NCBI RefSeq assembly: GCF_017654505.1
Contig: NC_054548.1
Coordinates: 27,870,969 to 27,934,968, forward strand
Source: Polyodon spathula
Taxonomy: Eukaryota; Chordata; Actinopteri; Acipenseriformes; Polyodontidae
Direction of reading: 5' to 3'
DNA length: 64,000 nucleotides
This document shows positions 47,510 to 59,464 of the stretch, in pieces (the stretch's first letter is position 1; each line of letters opens with the position of its first letter). The translations under genes and the position numbers were made by a program. The notes beneath the pieces were generated by a model. The model was not told the DNA's origin and searched no databases. It was given only the letters and a program-made list of their open reading frames with translations.

Positions 47510-50055
47510 ACGATCAGGTTACGCTTGTCTTCCAATGCTAAGGCCAAACATTGCAGCACCTGGTCATGGCGCCAAGTAAACCATCCTTGGTAAGACCCAC
47601 TTTACATCCTGTCAAAATGTGCCTTAATGTTGCAGGTGATGAACACAAAGGACATGAGGGATCCTCACCCACCCAGAGGTTTACGTTCTGTGGTGATAGG
47701 AGAACATCATATGCTGATCTGATGAGGAAACTGATCCTGCTCTGTTCCATTGTCCATAGGTCTTACCAGCCGATCTTGCATTGCTCCACACCCATCTCAT
47801 CCATTCTCCCTGCTTGACCTGGGAAATGGCCTTTAAACAGATGATCCTCTCCTCCTGCTTCTGCACCTCATTGACTACCAGCTTCCTCCGTTGAGCTGGG
47901 GTTGCCTTGTTCCATGTAGGAGGAGCTGAACTGAGACCAAAACCTCCTTTTTCATGCTGAACTTGCCCCATAATATCTCCGATTCTAAGGGCAGCCTTAC
48001 ATCTTCCACAGCTTTCTTTTCTTTAAGTTTTTAACACAGGTGCTGCTTCCCTTATGCATTTGTCGTGTGAATCTACTAATGTCATTTCCAGTCGGACTTT
48101 GGCGCACTTAAACTCCTCGGTTAGAGCAGAGATTGGTAGCTGCAGTATTCCTTTACCATAAAGTCCCACTCTGCTGAGGCAGCGTGGAACTCCCAACCAT
48201 TTTCCGACGTATGAACTGATTAAAGCTTCCAGCTTTTCAACTGTTGTCAAGGAAACTTGTACACAGTAAGTGGCCAAAGCAGTCTTGACAGTAGACCAAA
48301 CTGAAAGCACCAGAGTTTCAGTTTGCCTGGTAAAGCACTGCTGTCTATGCTCTTCAACCCTTCCACTGCTTGTTGTCTAAGTTCTCCCACACGAACTGTG
48401 ACCTTTAGGTCCCCATCGTACCATCTCCCTAGACTTTTCATTGGCTTCTCAGACACTGTTTGTGTTGCCTCACCAATAATGTAGAACTTACTTCCATTGC
48501 CATGGTAAAAACCAGTGGAGAAATGGTACATCCTGCCATTATTCCAACTTCTAGGCATTGCCATGTAGTGCTGAATTCTGAAGTTGAAAAACTAAATTGC
48601 AAATCTCCAAAGTAGGCTTTCACTAAATTGGTTATTGTCATTGGTACGCTGAAAAAATCAAATGCTGCCCAAAGAAGTTCATGTGGCACTGAACCATATG
48701 CATTAGCCAAATCCAGGAATGCCACATGTAGCTCCTTCCTCTCCTTTTTTGCTGATTGAATTTGTTGCCAGATTGCGCTGATGTGTTCTAAGCATCCTGG
48801 AAAGCCTGGAATGCCTGCTTATTGTACTGAAGTGTCAATGAAGCAGTTCTTTAATAGGTAGGTTGACAATCTCTGAGCAATAATGCTGAAGAACATCTTG
48901 CATTCTATGTTTAATAGGGAAATACGATGAAACTGACCGATGCTTGTAGAATCATTTTCATTTGGTATAAAGACCACCTGCTCGGCGCCTTGCTCTTGGT
49001 ACAACCTGTTTTTCCCATGCCACTTTCATCCATTTCCACAGGATTCGTAGAACTCCAGAAGCACTCTTGTACACTCTGTATGGAACTCCATTAGGCCCTG
49101 GAGATGATTCTTTCCACTTAGATGCACAGTCCTCCATTTGGTATTCGGGTGAATTGATAGGTGGGATATCTGAAGGAACTGACATAGGCTCCTGCCTTTT
49201 TGAATCTATATGTGTTTCCTCCAAATATCTCTCCAGCTCAAACCTAGGTGATTTTAGTGTGCCATTTTTCTCACTGGTGAATATCTTCTTTACAAATTTG
49301 AAAGGATCTTTATAAAAGTTAGTTCTCGCACACTCTTTCTTTTTGTAGCGTTTCCGTAGGCGCTCAGCTCTGCGCAATGTTGCAAGCTTATCTTATCTTT
49401 CCTATCCTTCTGACTTTGTTCTGCTTTTCTCCATTGCTTCCTCAACTGCCTCCTTTCTCTAACTAAGAGGTCAATCTCCTGCTGCCGTCTAGACTTTCCA
49501 GGAATATTTTGTACTTTTTTCAATTCCAAACCTCTCACTTCCATATGCGTAGATGATGTCCCCAAATCTATCCAGCTTCTTTTCAACTGTTCCATTTAAC
49601 CTTTCCAAAGTAAAACAGAGATCCGTGTTTACTGTGTCCCACGCAGTTTTCTCACAAGCTCTTGGCTATTTAACTCCAGGCTTGTGCCCGTTGAGGTTCT
49701 TTTCTCTCTTACGCTGGTTCATCTGACCAGGTTCGCAAGGATCATTCGGTTCATCACTAGTTGTATCCATGCAAGTCTTCCTCACGTCTATGACAGGGGT
49801 GCTGATATCCTGCGAACTGTGGTTTGCTTCCTGTCGCTGGATTTCATTCGACTGACTTGACTGACTTTGTAAGAAGTACTGATCAATGCGAGTCCCTTGT
49901 CCCTTCTCCCTCAAGCATTTCATTCTCCCTTGATGAATCTTCAAACCCCTGACTGTTGTTGCCTTGCTCCAGCCGCAGACACAAACCTGGAGTTCCATGT
50001 CTTTGCTAACTGCAGATCTTGAACTAGTCTTTTGTGAAGTACTCCCCATTCTCAT
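47510..50055 (-). pseudogene. RLE-type LINE (R2/HERO/NeSL-like), main copy
   Basis: Single-ORF LINE whose endonuclease is restriction-like and C-terminal. Minus strand, N to C: a zinc finger ELQVCVCGWSKATTVRGLKIHQG (near 49,970); a basic linker; RT with ANAYGSVPHELLWAAFDFF and GIMAGCTISPLVFTMAMEV (48,720-48,560). Right after AMEV the sequence jumps to YIIGEATQTVSEKPMKSLGRWY, so the catalytic Asp pair is deleted. Thumb: TVEKLEALISSYVGKWLGVPR. Then a CCHC motif CPLCSSPATLRHILTGC (near 47,630). The endonuclease itself is cut off. Clade assignment is tentative. Confidence 0.85.
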
Positions 50056-50357
50056 ATCCGTTTCCCTTCCTAAGCCATTAACCGGTTATCCAACATTGAG
50101 TCATCTTCCGCCCTCACTCGCACAGACTCTAGGGGTATTTTTCACTTTAATTTCTTAGAAGACTTGGGTGGGTGTCTCCAGCATCCTGTTTACTTTTGAA
50201 AACAAAGAGCTGGATACTGCCGACCAGGGTAGCTAACACTTGCCAGCCCCAATGGGGTCTCTTTCCTCCTGTCTGCTGTCTCTCCATGCTGTAACGAGGT
50301 CTTTCCCTTGTTGCCAGCTGCACTATTCACACCAGTCACTGGATGTATCCAGATCTT

Positions 50358-50490
50358 CATGATTTCCATTACATGAGAGTACATGTTGAACTTCTTGCTG
50401 ATTTGAACTCCGGTCTCGCCAAGATAAGCACCAACTAAGATATAGCTTTGCAGTAAACTAATGTGATCTATCTGCATCTTCATCCATTTG
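50358..50490 (-). repeat. RLE LINE direct repeat, upstream copy
   Basis: Counterpart of 47,367-47,500, placed upstream of the main copy's N-terminal finger, so it is probably 5' untranslated sequence. Confidence 0.85.
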
Positions 50491-50800
50491 ATGATGTAGA
50501 TATCCTTCTGTCTGGTGTTGATTGCTAAAGTGTAATGCTGACTCCAGGGATCAACTCATTTTGCCTCCCCAGCGCATCAGCACACACAACGACTGCGATG
50601 ATGGCTCCGGGGATCAACCCAGTGTGGTCTCCCCAGCCCATCAGCATGACAACCGTCTGGATTGAGCTAAGTAGGGTATATCTCTGGGGTCTTCAAGTGG
50701 GCACCTTCCATCCTCAGTGTTTCATTGACTAGCCCACGACACCGAAAAGAGAGCTCAACAGTGATTCTGGCGTCCCAGCATCACCCCCCTTCATCCCCCA
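50491..50800 (-). other. RLE LINE 3' tail of the neighbouring copy
   Basis: 'gtgtcgtgggctagtcaatg', 'gaggatggaaggtgccc', 'acttgaagaccccagag' (minus strand) recurs at 62,232-62,310 on the + strand after another copy of the same LINE, so it is the conserved 3' end. Confidence 0.75.
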
Positions 50801-50849
50801 CTCAGCTCAGCCCAGCTTACTTACCCGTACATCAGCGTTGCTTTCTTTC

Positions 50850-51400
50850 TATTATGCTTGAGATCCCCATCCAGAATCTTTCTGTCTCAACCACAGCCAG
50901 TTGCTGCTCCTTTCTGCTGCTTCAGATAAGTTCTTCACTGTGCGACGCAACTCTTGGCCACTGCACCCGACATCTCTGAGAAACCGTGTTGTCGAGTGTG
51001 CCACAAATCCTCGACAACCCACGTCCACTGGGTAAACTCGGACTCTCCATCCTCGCTCTTCCACTTCTGCAGCTTGTTGAGCATACCAAAGTCTCTTCAT
51101 ATGCCTCTTCTACAGCATCTTCCCATGGCACTGTTAACTCTACCAGATGAACAAGGCATGCTGATCCAGACCACAAGACAACGTATGGTCGAAGGTTAGT
51201 GGTGGCAATCTCAGTTGGAATAATAAGCCGTTGACCAACATCTGCCAGCATCTTCCTATCTCTAGCAGCTTCCAGTTGTCCTAGACGAGGCTTGGTTTTA
51301 ACACCTTTTCTTGGTGGTTGCTCTCCTGGACGTAAAAATATTGTATTTTGTGTGTAATGCTTTGATGGAACTTGTGGCAACTTAAAACTCTGTTAATGTT
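50850..51400 (-). pseudogene. RLE-type LINE, endonuclease end of a second copy
   Basis: Minus strand: TNLRPYVVLWS, LVELTVPWEDAVEEAYE, then in another frame GWRVRVYPVDVGCRGFVAHS and LSEAAERSSNWLWLRQKD. This is the PD-(D/E)xK-like endonuclease of early-branching LINEs. The Asp normally after LRP is Tyr here, so it is likely dead. One frameshift near 51,100. Lies just upstream (in sense) of the main copy, giving a head-to-tail order. Confidence 0.8.
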
Positions 51401-53560
51401 GTTGAGATTTTTTGGACTTATTTCCATAAAATGAATGTCCAGATTGTTTTCTTTAAGTACATTTTAACCAGCCCATGCTGTAGTTTTTTTGTGTGTTTTT
51501 TTAAATCTTTGTTTTCTTCTATTTCATTTAACTGTTCCACATCTACTGTTATGTGTCTACTCTTGCTAGTGCCCTCATTTTTTACTCAAAGTTGGTGTTA
51601 TACCAATTATATGGAGTTTCATCCCCAAATATATTAAAGGAAATAGGTAAAATGCCACTCATTTTTGGCTGTGGTTTTGTAACTAATAACAAATAAAATG
51701 GCAGTCTGTCGTGGAATTTAAAATAGAGGTGATTATTTTTCCAATCCTTGTTAGATCTATCCTCTCTGGTGTGTCCACACACCCAGAGTGCCAAAGTTTA
51801 ATCTTCGGTGACCTGTTATTTCAAGGATATGAATGGTTTGATTCTAGTATGTATAGCAGATTGACATACCTGTTTGTTTACCTATTCTTTATATTAGGCT
51901 TTGACAAGAAACGATTGCAATTCATAAAATTACAATGCAGTTTGTTCTGCTGCCTTTCAAAAGAGTAAACAAAATGTTCCAATTTATGATTCACTTCTGT
52001 TGCCCACAATTATAAATCTCTGTTAGTTTGTAATAAGATTTAATGGGCTAAGTGTACCGAATCTAGTACTGTTGTTTACTCAGTACACTATACTTCCCTT
52101 GATTTTATGGCTTTTTGTCTGCTGGCAAAAAAAAAAAAAAAAAAAAGCATGTCAAGGATTTTCAAAACCTTTTAGAAGGGGGCTTGTTTTGGCATCTCTA
52201 GGTTTGTGAATATGGTAGGTAAAAGGTTTCTGTAGTTGTGTTTAAATGTCTCAATAAAGAAAGTAACCTAAAGCAGGAAAGGTAGAATGATTTATACAGA
52301 AATTCCTTGGAGAACTGCTGTCGTGTTATCAACGAGCAACACATTTCTTAGAAAACAAGTTGTTTTATCTGAGATCAAAGGTGAATAAAATACTCAACCA
52401 GATTAGAGCAAAGCATTTTGTGGAATGTCTGTACCTACTTTCATGTTAATAAGTCAATATTTTCCACTGTTCTTCTCTGGGTTTAGATATGTTTTTTGTG
52501 TTATAAAATACATTTTCTTACCCTTTGATTGCTTTAAAATTTAATACTGGTTCCCCTTTTTGTATGCTGAGAATATTTTAGTTATGTATTGATATTTTTC
52601 AGTTAAGTAAAGATATGGAAAATGTCAAATGCAAGGCTCTAGATAAACTGTTCATCATCAAAGCTGAACATTTAAACATTTACCAAAACCAACACAAAAA
52701 GAGCAAAGTGAAAAATTCTAAATCTCAGGACAAACTGTTTCAGACATTCTGAAACAAATTTAAAAAGCAACATGGAGAAAACCTGAATGCCAGCAGCAAA
52801 CGATTGAATCCTACATGCTGGTGCTGAGGAACTATTGTGTTTATTGTACTGTGTATGCACAGCAAAAAAGTTAAGAAAAAGTAAAAAAAAAAAAAAAAGT
52901 AAAAAAAAAAACCTTTACATAGTTTGCTCATTTGAAATTTGTCATATTACTGCCACGATTGAGCATAATGATACCAAAATAAATTTTCTATAGAGTAACA
53001 TTTGGGTAATTTATCAACTCCTAAACTTAGAAGTTTATCTCTTTAATTTGTAACATGACAAACACTGTTGGTAATTAAACTTAAATCCCTGTGTTGGTTG
53101 CTATAGAGTGCATTATCATGTTCCAAATAATCCATCTGGCTTCAGTTGATAAGACAATGATAATGATTAATACTGTTATTCTAAATAGTATGTTTTTAAT
53201 TGAAGTTTAATTAAAACTGAACAGTCTTTCACCAATAGAGATATAAAATAGCTATATCCAAATGTATGTTTTTGGGACATGGTGCTACAGTTGGGCATAA
53301 GTAAACTGAGCAATACAATTAGGTTCTAACCGATCCCTACAATAAAATTGATGTGAAGACAATTCCAAGTAATTCAAAGTATTAACATGCTATTGACTGC
53401 AAATGCTTCATAATGCCAGCTTATATTTAATATACATATATTTAACTACATGAAATGTAGCAGTTTGAAAATGTTTGCTTAAATGTAATTGGAAGTTAGC
53501 CAAAGTTAGTCATTTAAAATATTAACATAGTTTTCAGTTGTTGTTTCAGACTAACAAAGG
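51401..53560. other. No gene seen
   Basis: About 2.1 kb AT-rich; poly-A runs at 52,126-52,146 and 52,880-52,912. No motif found on either strand. Confidence 0.45.
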
Positions 53561-53699
53561 TAACTTACTGGGTGCTATTTTATTGAGGTTAGCTTAAGAA
53601 TTGTTCAGTGCTAATTTAAAGGTAGTCATTTTCAGATATATGAGCTGATATATCCAAAACAGAAAAAATAATAAAGGCTAAATATTCTACTTCTATAAA

Positions 53700-54030
53700 A
53701 AAATTGTTTTATTTTTATGGACTGTGTTGACGACACCGCTCCAAAAGCTGGAGCCAGAAAATCAATTGAGAAAATCCATAATACTAAAAATACAGAGAAA
53801 TGCATAATACATGATATACAGATTAAAAAAAATATAAATAAAAAATACATTAAATACAGAGTAAAATGCAGAATACATGAAATAGTAACAGCAACACAGT
53901 AGCTAATAGCAGATATCAGGCTTAAAGAACACGGAAAACAAAAGAGAACAGATGGGTCTTGAGAGTTGATTTAAAGTGAGCGACTGTGGGAACATCACAC
54001 ACCAAAGCTGGGAGAGAGCTCCAGTACTGA
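53700..54030 (+). repeat. Dispersed repeat, copy 2
   Basis: See 690-1,060. The upstream part (53,780-53,880) repeats 'aaatacagagaaatgcataatacatga'-like units twice. Confidence 0.65.
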
Positions 54031-54461
54031 TGTCCTTTTGCTATGCAGGGACTTTTAAACCTGTTTTGCTCTGAAATAAATATTATGAACAGCACGTGTG
54101 AAAATAAATTGGACCTGACGTGCCTGATAAGTGCTGAATAAATAGACCGCTAAGGGTTAATATATATTTTAGTGGTCAAATAACTAAAAAAAAAAACAAT
54201 AAAGATATTATTAAAAAACATTTTATTTATTTGAAAGGTTTGTTGCAAACTTAATGCAAAAAACGTATGACATATTATAGCTTTAAAGAACATGAGGCCA
54301 CTTTGTGGCTTGGAATCTTGTTTAAGGAGACCAGGTTTCAGGCCACTACAAGGCACACCAATGGAAACTTGGGGTTTGACACAGCAAAGTTGCCTCAAAC
54401 TTGGTCTCCTGGTTTCCTGGAACCAGGTTTCAAGCCACTGTTCCTGAAAAAGTGGTTTTGT
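54031..54461. other. Spacer with short direct repeats
   Basis: Contains 'accaggtttcaggccact' (54,330) and 'accaggtttcaagccact' (54,421) plus inverted 'ggagaccag'/'ctggtctcc'-like words. Unclassified. Confidence 0.4.
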
Positions 54462-54650
54462 GTTCCCTTTCAATTCGAATGACAAGCACTACCAATTGGG
54501 AAGAGCCTCTCTGACTGCCAATCACTGAGCATATATAAAAAAGCTACCCTATCATGACCCTGCTGTGAGGGGGAAGTCCCTCCCACATCCTGTTGAAGAG
54601 GGATGTCCTCACAGTAGCATATCGCCATTTTCTCTCTCATCTCACTGATA
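54462..54650 (+). repeat. Left terminal inverted repeat, DIRS copy 3
   Basis: Inverted relative to 58,740-58,938 through 'gaagagcctctctgac', 'ccctgctgtgaggg', 'gaagagg(g)atgtcctcac' and 'cgccattttc'. Confidence 0.88.
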
Positions 54651-54903
54651 CAGGTCAGATTGCATTTGCTTTCTTGAACCAAAATCGGCTGATTTGTTGG
54701 TTTTATCTGCAAATTAAAAATAAATTTCCTCTCGCTTTATTCTCATGTCAGTTTTCTGACTAGAGCTGGTTTCGACCTCTCTTAAGGGATTAGCGAGCAG
54801 CCATTGCTTTTTCACTACGCAAGGCCTTGTGTAGTTGATACACCATGTGGATAGCTGTTGTGGTGTTGTAAGGAGACCTCGCGGCCATTGAGACACAGCG
54901 ACT

Positions 54904-55313
54904 TGTGGCAGAGCAAAGCTCTGCCCTTTTTAAATTGGCAGGGATGGGGTTAACTTCCCCTACCTGCCTGGGTTTATTATGTTCAGGTGGCTGGGGTTGA
55001 TTAGTTGATTAGGTTGATTAACGATCAATCAGCGCCCAGCCACCTGACATAAAAGGAGGCCTCTGCTTCTCATTTGTGAGGAGGGAGCTGAGGAAGCAGG
55101 TTGGTGTTTTGTTTTTGTTTTTTTGAATTTTCTAAATCCAGTGAAGGCATTGCCCAGCCTGGAAACTTTATTTTTGTGAGTTTTGTTTTTGCTTTATTTG
55201 TGTTTGAGTATCTGTTATTTTGCCCTTGTGCACTTTATTTTTGTTTATTTATAATAAAATAGTTATTTTTTTGAACTGCAGTCTGTCTCTGGGCCTCTAT
55301 CCACTCGCCAGCC
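54904..55313 (+). mobile_element. Solo LTR (about 410 bp) in the DIRS copy 3 leader
   Basis: Same family as 35,568-35,982, opposite strand. Starts TGTGGCAGAG. TATA-like ATAAAAGG at 55,050 and AATAAA-containing 'ataataaaat' near 55,252, so sense is +. The last 7 bp (TGCCACA in the relative) are missing. AGCGAC flanks both sides (54,897-54,902; 55,314-55,319), consistent with a target duplication. Confidence 0.85.
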
Positions 55314-55379
55314 AGCGACCAATAAAAAAAAATAAAAAAAAACAACTGCTTGGGCCTAGCACCCCTCTCAATCCTCGGG

Positions 55380-55880
55380 CTTTCCTAGTGCAGCTGCGCT
55401 TGCCCTCGGTGACCACGACGACTGAATCAGCTGCATACACCGGCATCTACCTCGGTTTTTGCGAGGTTAAAAAAACAGTGCTGCCCAGTCCCGATTGACT
55501 CGGCACCGGTGTAAACATCTTCGGCCCCGACTATGTCTACCATCTGCACCGACCTTGGAACAGGTCCACTTGGCACCAACTGTCTTGGCATCGAAATCTA
55601 CAGCCCGGCACCGACCGCGTTACACGTCAGCATCGATTGACTCGGCACCGACCTCTCGGCGTCGACCGCACTCTTTTTCGACGCCAATCCCGGTAACAAT
55701 TGATTTGGCACCGGGGAATAGCTTTGTGGCCGTCTACACCCAGCAACGTACGTACATACACATTGCACCGACCTCGGTGCCGATTGACTCGGCACCAACA
55801 GCGCTCGCCTCGACGCTGTTGCCGGCACCTATTAATTCGGCACCTGTGAATCGCTCAAAAGCATCTACAGCCCGGTACCG
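55380..55880 (+). repeat. DIRS leader repeats, copy 3
   Basis: Longest version of the leader. Translated steps include PVTIDLAPGNSF, TSVPIDSAPTALA and PAPINSAPVN. 'ggcacc' recurs about every 30-50 bp. Confidence 0.65.
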
Positions 55881-55926
55881 ACCATGCTACTGTCAGCACT
55901 GAACGCAGCAGTTCAACTGCGAAACC

Positions 55927-57540
55927 ATGTCGGTCCAATCAAATGGGTCCTCCGCTGGGTTCCACCAGTGCAACCAATGCGCGGCAAAGCTACCAAGGCA
56001 GGACGAGCACCGGTTCTGCGGCAGATGCCTAGGGCCAGAACACATGGCCAAAGCACTGGCTCGTGAGCTGGACTGCTCTCCATCGCTTACTTCTCCTTGA
56101 GAACTTTCGACATCCCCAGCAGAGTCTCCCTCCTCCAACCGAGGAGAATGAGATTAGTGATCCAAGAACCTCAGCAGAGGTCATCCAGGACCCTCCCCTG
56201 CTACAGTGACCAGAGAGCTCTCACACTCATCTGGGTCACCCTCCCCTACCCCACCACTGGTACAGAGGCGCAGATACCTCTCAAGGTAGGTGAGATGGTC
56301 ACTGCCGAGGTGATACCACTCGAGGGACACTCATCGGGGCAGGTGGTCGCCGTGCAGTCACCACTACCCTTCCCTAAAGGACAGGTGGTCGCCACCCAGG
56401 CACCGCTCCCCTTCTCCATGCAGGCGCAGACGTGCACCGTCACAGTCACCTCGAAGGCGCCCAAGCTCAACTGAGTGGCACCACTTCGTGGAGCTGGCAG
56501 AGACTGTAAGGGCCCAGCATAACATGCTGGAGACCGTATTGAAATCTCAGGGCAGGTCGCCCTCTATCACCAGGCAGCCCCAGCCCCCACAGTCTTGTTC
56601 CCCATTCCCTCTGTCTAGACCCCCTAGCCCAGGTGAGCTGTCCTTGTCCGCGTCCAGATTGGACGTCTCGGACCCAGCCATCTCCATCGGCAGGCCACAG
56701 TGAAATGCTCCTTAACGGCCTTGCCACACGTGTCACAGAGGGAAGAGTTCCGGGCCCTATGCAGTGTGCAGAAGCAGCCATGGACGTTCCCTGGTCGGTA
56801 GAACAAGAGGGAAAGGGTAACCTTTTCCCCCAACAGAAAGGGCACCCACAGCATGCCCTCCCCCTATGCCAGGACTTCCTGGAATTGGTGCGCTCCTTCT
56901 GGAGCAACCCAGCGCCTGCACCCTCAGCCTCCAGAACAGCAGAGTCTCTGCTTCTTAGTGCAGGAGCCCAAAAAGCAGGTCTAGGCATGTTCCCCACTAT
57001 CGGGGACACAATCACAGTTTTGGTGCAAGGTTCCACCTTCACCAAGGGGGATAAGGACCCAACCTGTCTGTCCAAACATTGCAGAACAACAGATGCGATG
57101 CTCAAAAAAGCTTATGCATCAACAGTGCTGTCGGCCCTAGCAGCAAATGCCATGGCCATACTGGTGCTCAAACAGAACCAGTTGGTAGAGAGACTGCAGG
57201 AGATAGCTACACAAGCGGACACGGGGAGCTAAGGTGATAGCTAAGGCGTTGACCGACCTAATAGGGGAGTTAGGTCAGGCATCAGGAAGGTAGCTGGCGG
57301 TGATGGTGGCCGCCCGCTGGCATTTGTGGCTGACACAAGCCAAGGTTGTGGAGACCAAGAAGGTGGCGCTACTGAACATCCCCATTACACCGGGGCAGAC
57401 TTTTGGGGCGACCATTTATGTGAGCCTTGAGAGGTCCCACAAGGCCACGGAGGTCACCTCTAGTTTTCTCGCCTTCCGGCTTACCGTCAGCGGCCAAGGT
57501 AGCATGGGCAGCCTGCCGAGGTGAAAGGCTCTGAACATCG
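55927..57540 (+). pseudogene. DIRS gag-like protein, copy 3
   Basis: ATG 55,927: MSVQSNGSSAGFHQCNQC, then HRFCGRCLGPEHMAKAL. Same zinc-binding pattern as copy 2 with C-x2-C and C-x2-C...H intact; the last pair is lost by a stop after LDCSPS. Middle: TDAMLKKAYASTVLSALA. End: a basic QNRQAGRGRGRANSRG-type tail at about 57,550-57,600. Three or more frameshifts. Confidence 0.8.
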
Positions 57541-57639
57541 CCCTCCACCCCAGAATAGACAAGCAGGCAGAGGCAGAGGCAGGGCCAACAGCAGGGGAGC
57601 ACCACCGGCCAGGGGTAACTGGTTCTCCGTTTGGAGACC

Positions 57640-58302
57640 CACCCCCTCCCAAGCCCAGGGAGACTGCCCCTGAGTGGCCGCAGCTGCCACCAAACTCCCT
57701 CAAACTGGACTGAACAACGGCAACGACCCATGGCAAGGTTGCACCCAGGACTCCTGGGTGCTATCAACAATGAGTTACGGATACTCTCTACAATTCCGCA
57801 TAGGTCCACCACCCTTCAAGGGTGTGCTCCCCACCACCATCAAACCAGCAAGGAGATCGTCAATCAAAAGGAGATCGCCAATCTTCAAAGGAAGAACATT
57901 GTACGCTTGATGAGCCCAAGCAATAACCTCAGCGGCTTTTACTCCAGGTACTTCCTGGTGCCCAAAAGGGAAGGCCGTTTCAGACCAATTATGGACCTCA
58001 GGGTCCTCAACTTGTTCATCAAACAGAGGAAGTTCAACATGTTGACAGCACAGCGTATCATCTAGTCCATCCAACTGGGCAACTGGTTCAAATCGATTGA
58101 CCTGCAAGATGTCTACTTTCACGTCCCGATCCGTCCCGTGCACAGAAAATAACTGCACTTTACCTTTCAAGGCAACGTGTACAAATTCTATGTGCTGCCT
58201 TTTGGCCTCTCTCTGGCGCCCCGCACTTTTTCAAAGTGCATGGATGCAGCACTGGCTCCACTCAGGCTGCGGGCCATTTGGATCATGAACTATCTGGATG
58301 AT
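57640..58302 (+). pseudogene. DIRS reverse transcriptase fragment with YLDD, copy 3
   Basis: Reads SGFYSRYFLVPKREGRFRP, MDLRVLNLFIKQ, then VYKFYVLPFGLSLAPRTF and WIMNYLDD at 58,291-58,302. Directly after YLDD the sequence switches to recombinase-derived 'atggctttcactgg', the same words as at 22,761 of copy 1, so a deletion fused the RT active site to the recombinase gene. Confidence 0.85.
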
Positions 58303-58609
58303 ATGGCTTTCACTGGAATGACTCGTGGGTAACATTAAGAACAAATCCATCCTTTTTGCCAAAGGTGGTATCCTCATTCCATATTAAAAAATCAGTGGTT
58401 TTGGGAAATTTTCAGACCTCCCCCGCACGAGTCAGAGGAGGACCGTAGACAACATACACTATACATTGATGTTACAAACCGAACAAGACCCTCTCTGGGC
58501 TCTAGAGTTTTGCAGAGGTCATGCCCTTAGGCGTCATGTGGGCTCTGATGCTATCACCATGGGGCTGTACTGTCGGTGATCTGGAGCCACGTCAGCTTTG
58601 GTACAGCTT

Positions 58610-58710
58610 TCCCATTCGGTAATAGTTGTCATTCGAATTGAAAGGGAACATTAGGTTATTACCATAACCATGGTTCTCTGAAAGAGAATGACAACCATTA
58701 CCCTTTGAGG
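58610..58710 (+). repeat. DIRS internal complementary region, copy 3
   Basis: 'cattcgaattgaaagggaac' (left-end complement) is joined to 'attaggttattaccataacc' and 'ctgaaagagaatgacaac' (right-end complement). Confidence 0.88.
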
Positions 58711-58739
58711 TCGTGTCCCCAGCTGAACTCTGTTTTTGA

Positions 58740-58938
58740 AAGAAAATGGCGATGTGCTACCGTGAGGATGTACCTCTTCGACAGGAAGTGGGCGAGACTT
58801 CCCTCTCACAGCAGGGCCCTGATAGGGCAGTTTTTTTTAATATATGCTCACTGATTGACGGTCAGAGAGGCTCTTCCCATTCGATAATGGTTGTCATTCT
58901 CTTTCAGGGAACCAGGGTTATGGTAATAACCTAATGTT
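58740..58938 (-). repeat. Right terminal inverted repeat, DIRS copy 3
   Basis: Nearly 200 bp inverted copy of the left end, finishing 'ctctttcagggaaccaggg' and 'ttatggtaataacctaatg'. The last 40 or so bases are unique to the right end and are matched in the internal complementary region. Confidence 0.88.
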
Positions 58939-59394
58939 CCGTCAGTTTAAGCCATCTGCTTATTCTTGGCGAAAACTGTCACAGTACTTTTAATGTAAAA
59001 TAAGAATATTTATTTTGATAAAATAGATGATAACAAGTAACATTTGAAAGTAAAAGAAAAAAAAAACAAGATGGTGTTTTGGAATGTACTGGTGCACATG
59101 GCACACAACTTCATTCTTTGTGGCCTACCGGGTTAGAAATAACTAATTGTTCATCCACTGCATTCATATCATTTCAGACTTCAAACAGCTCTGCAGCAGC
59201 CTGCCCGCCATAAACCAAATTGGAACATTTCTAACTTGCCAACAAAGTACAACACAGAGAATCAATATTGATCTACAAAAGATATGTAAGATAACTGCCT
59301 AGGATGACACAAATATGCACCAGTCAACATTAGTTATGTGTTTAACTTAATTGACTGACAGTGAGAGCCTGCCTGTGAAATCACAAAATGAAGT

Positions 59395-59464
<70 letters not shown>

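Larger units (their letters stand above)
54462..58938 (+). mobile_element. DIRS copy 3, both termini present
   Basis: Left end GTTCCCTTTCAATTCG at 54,462. Internal complementary region at 58,610-58,710. Right terminal inverted repeat at 58,740-58,938. Carries gag and part of RT; the rest of RT, RNase H and nearly all of the recombinase are deleted. A solo LTR sits in the leader. This copy best shows the element's architecture. Confidence 0.92.

Noticed and set aside
54150..54485. Frames around the 'accaggtttca' direct repeats as a gene
   Set aside because: Frames run into the DIRS terminal repeat and the repeats themselves are non-coding.
56467..57105. 212-codon minus-strand frame
   Set aside because: Antisense shadow of the DIRS copy 3 gag.
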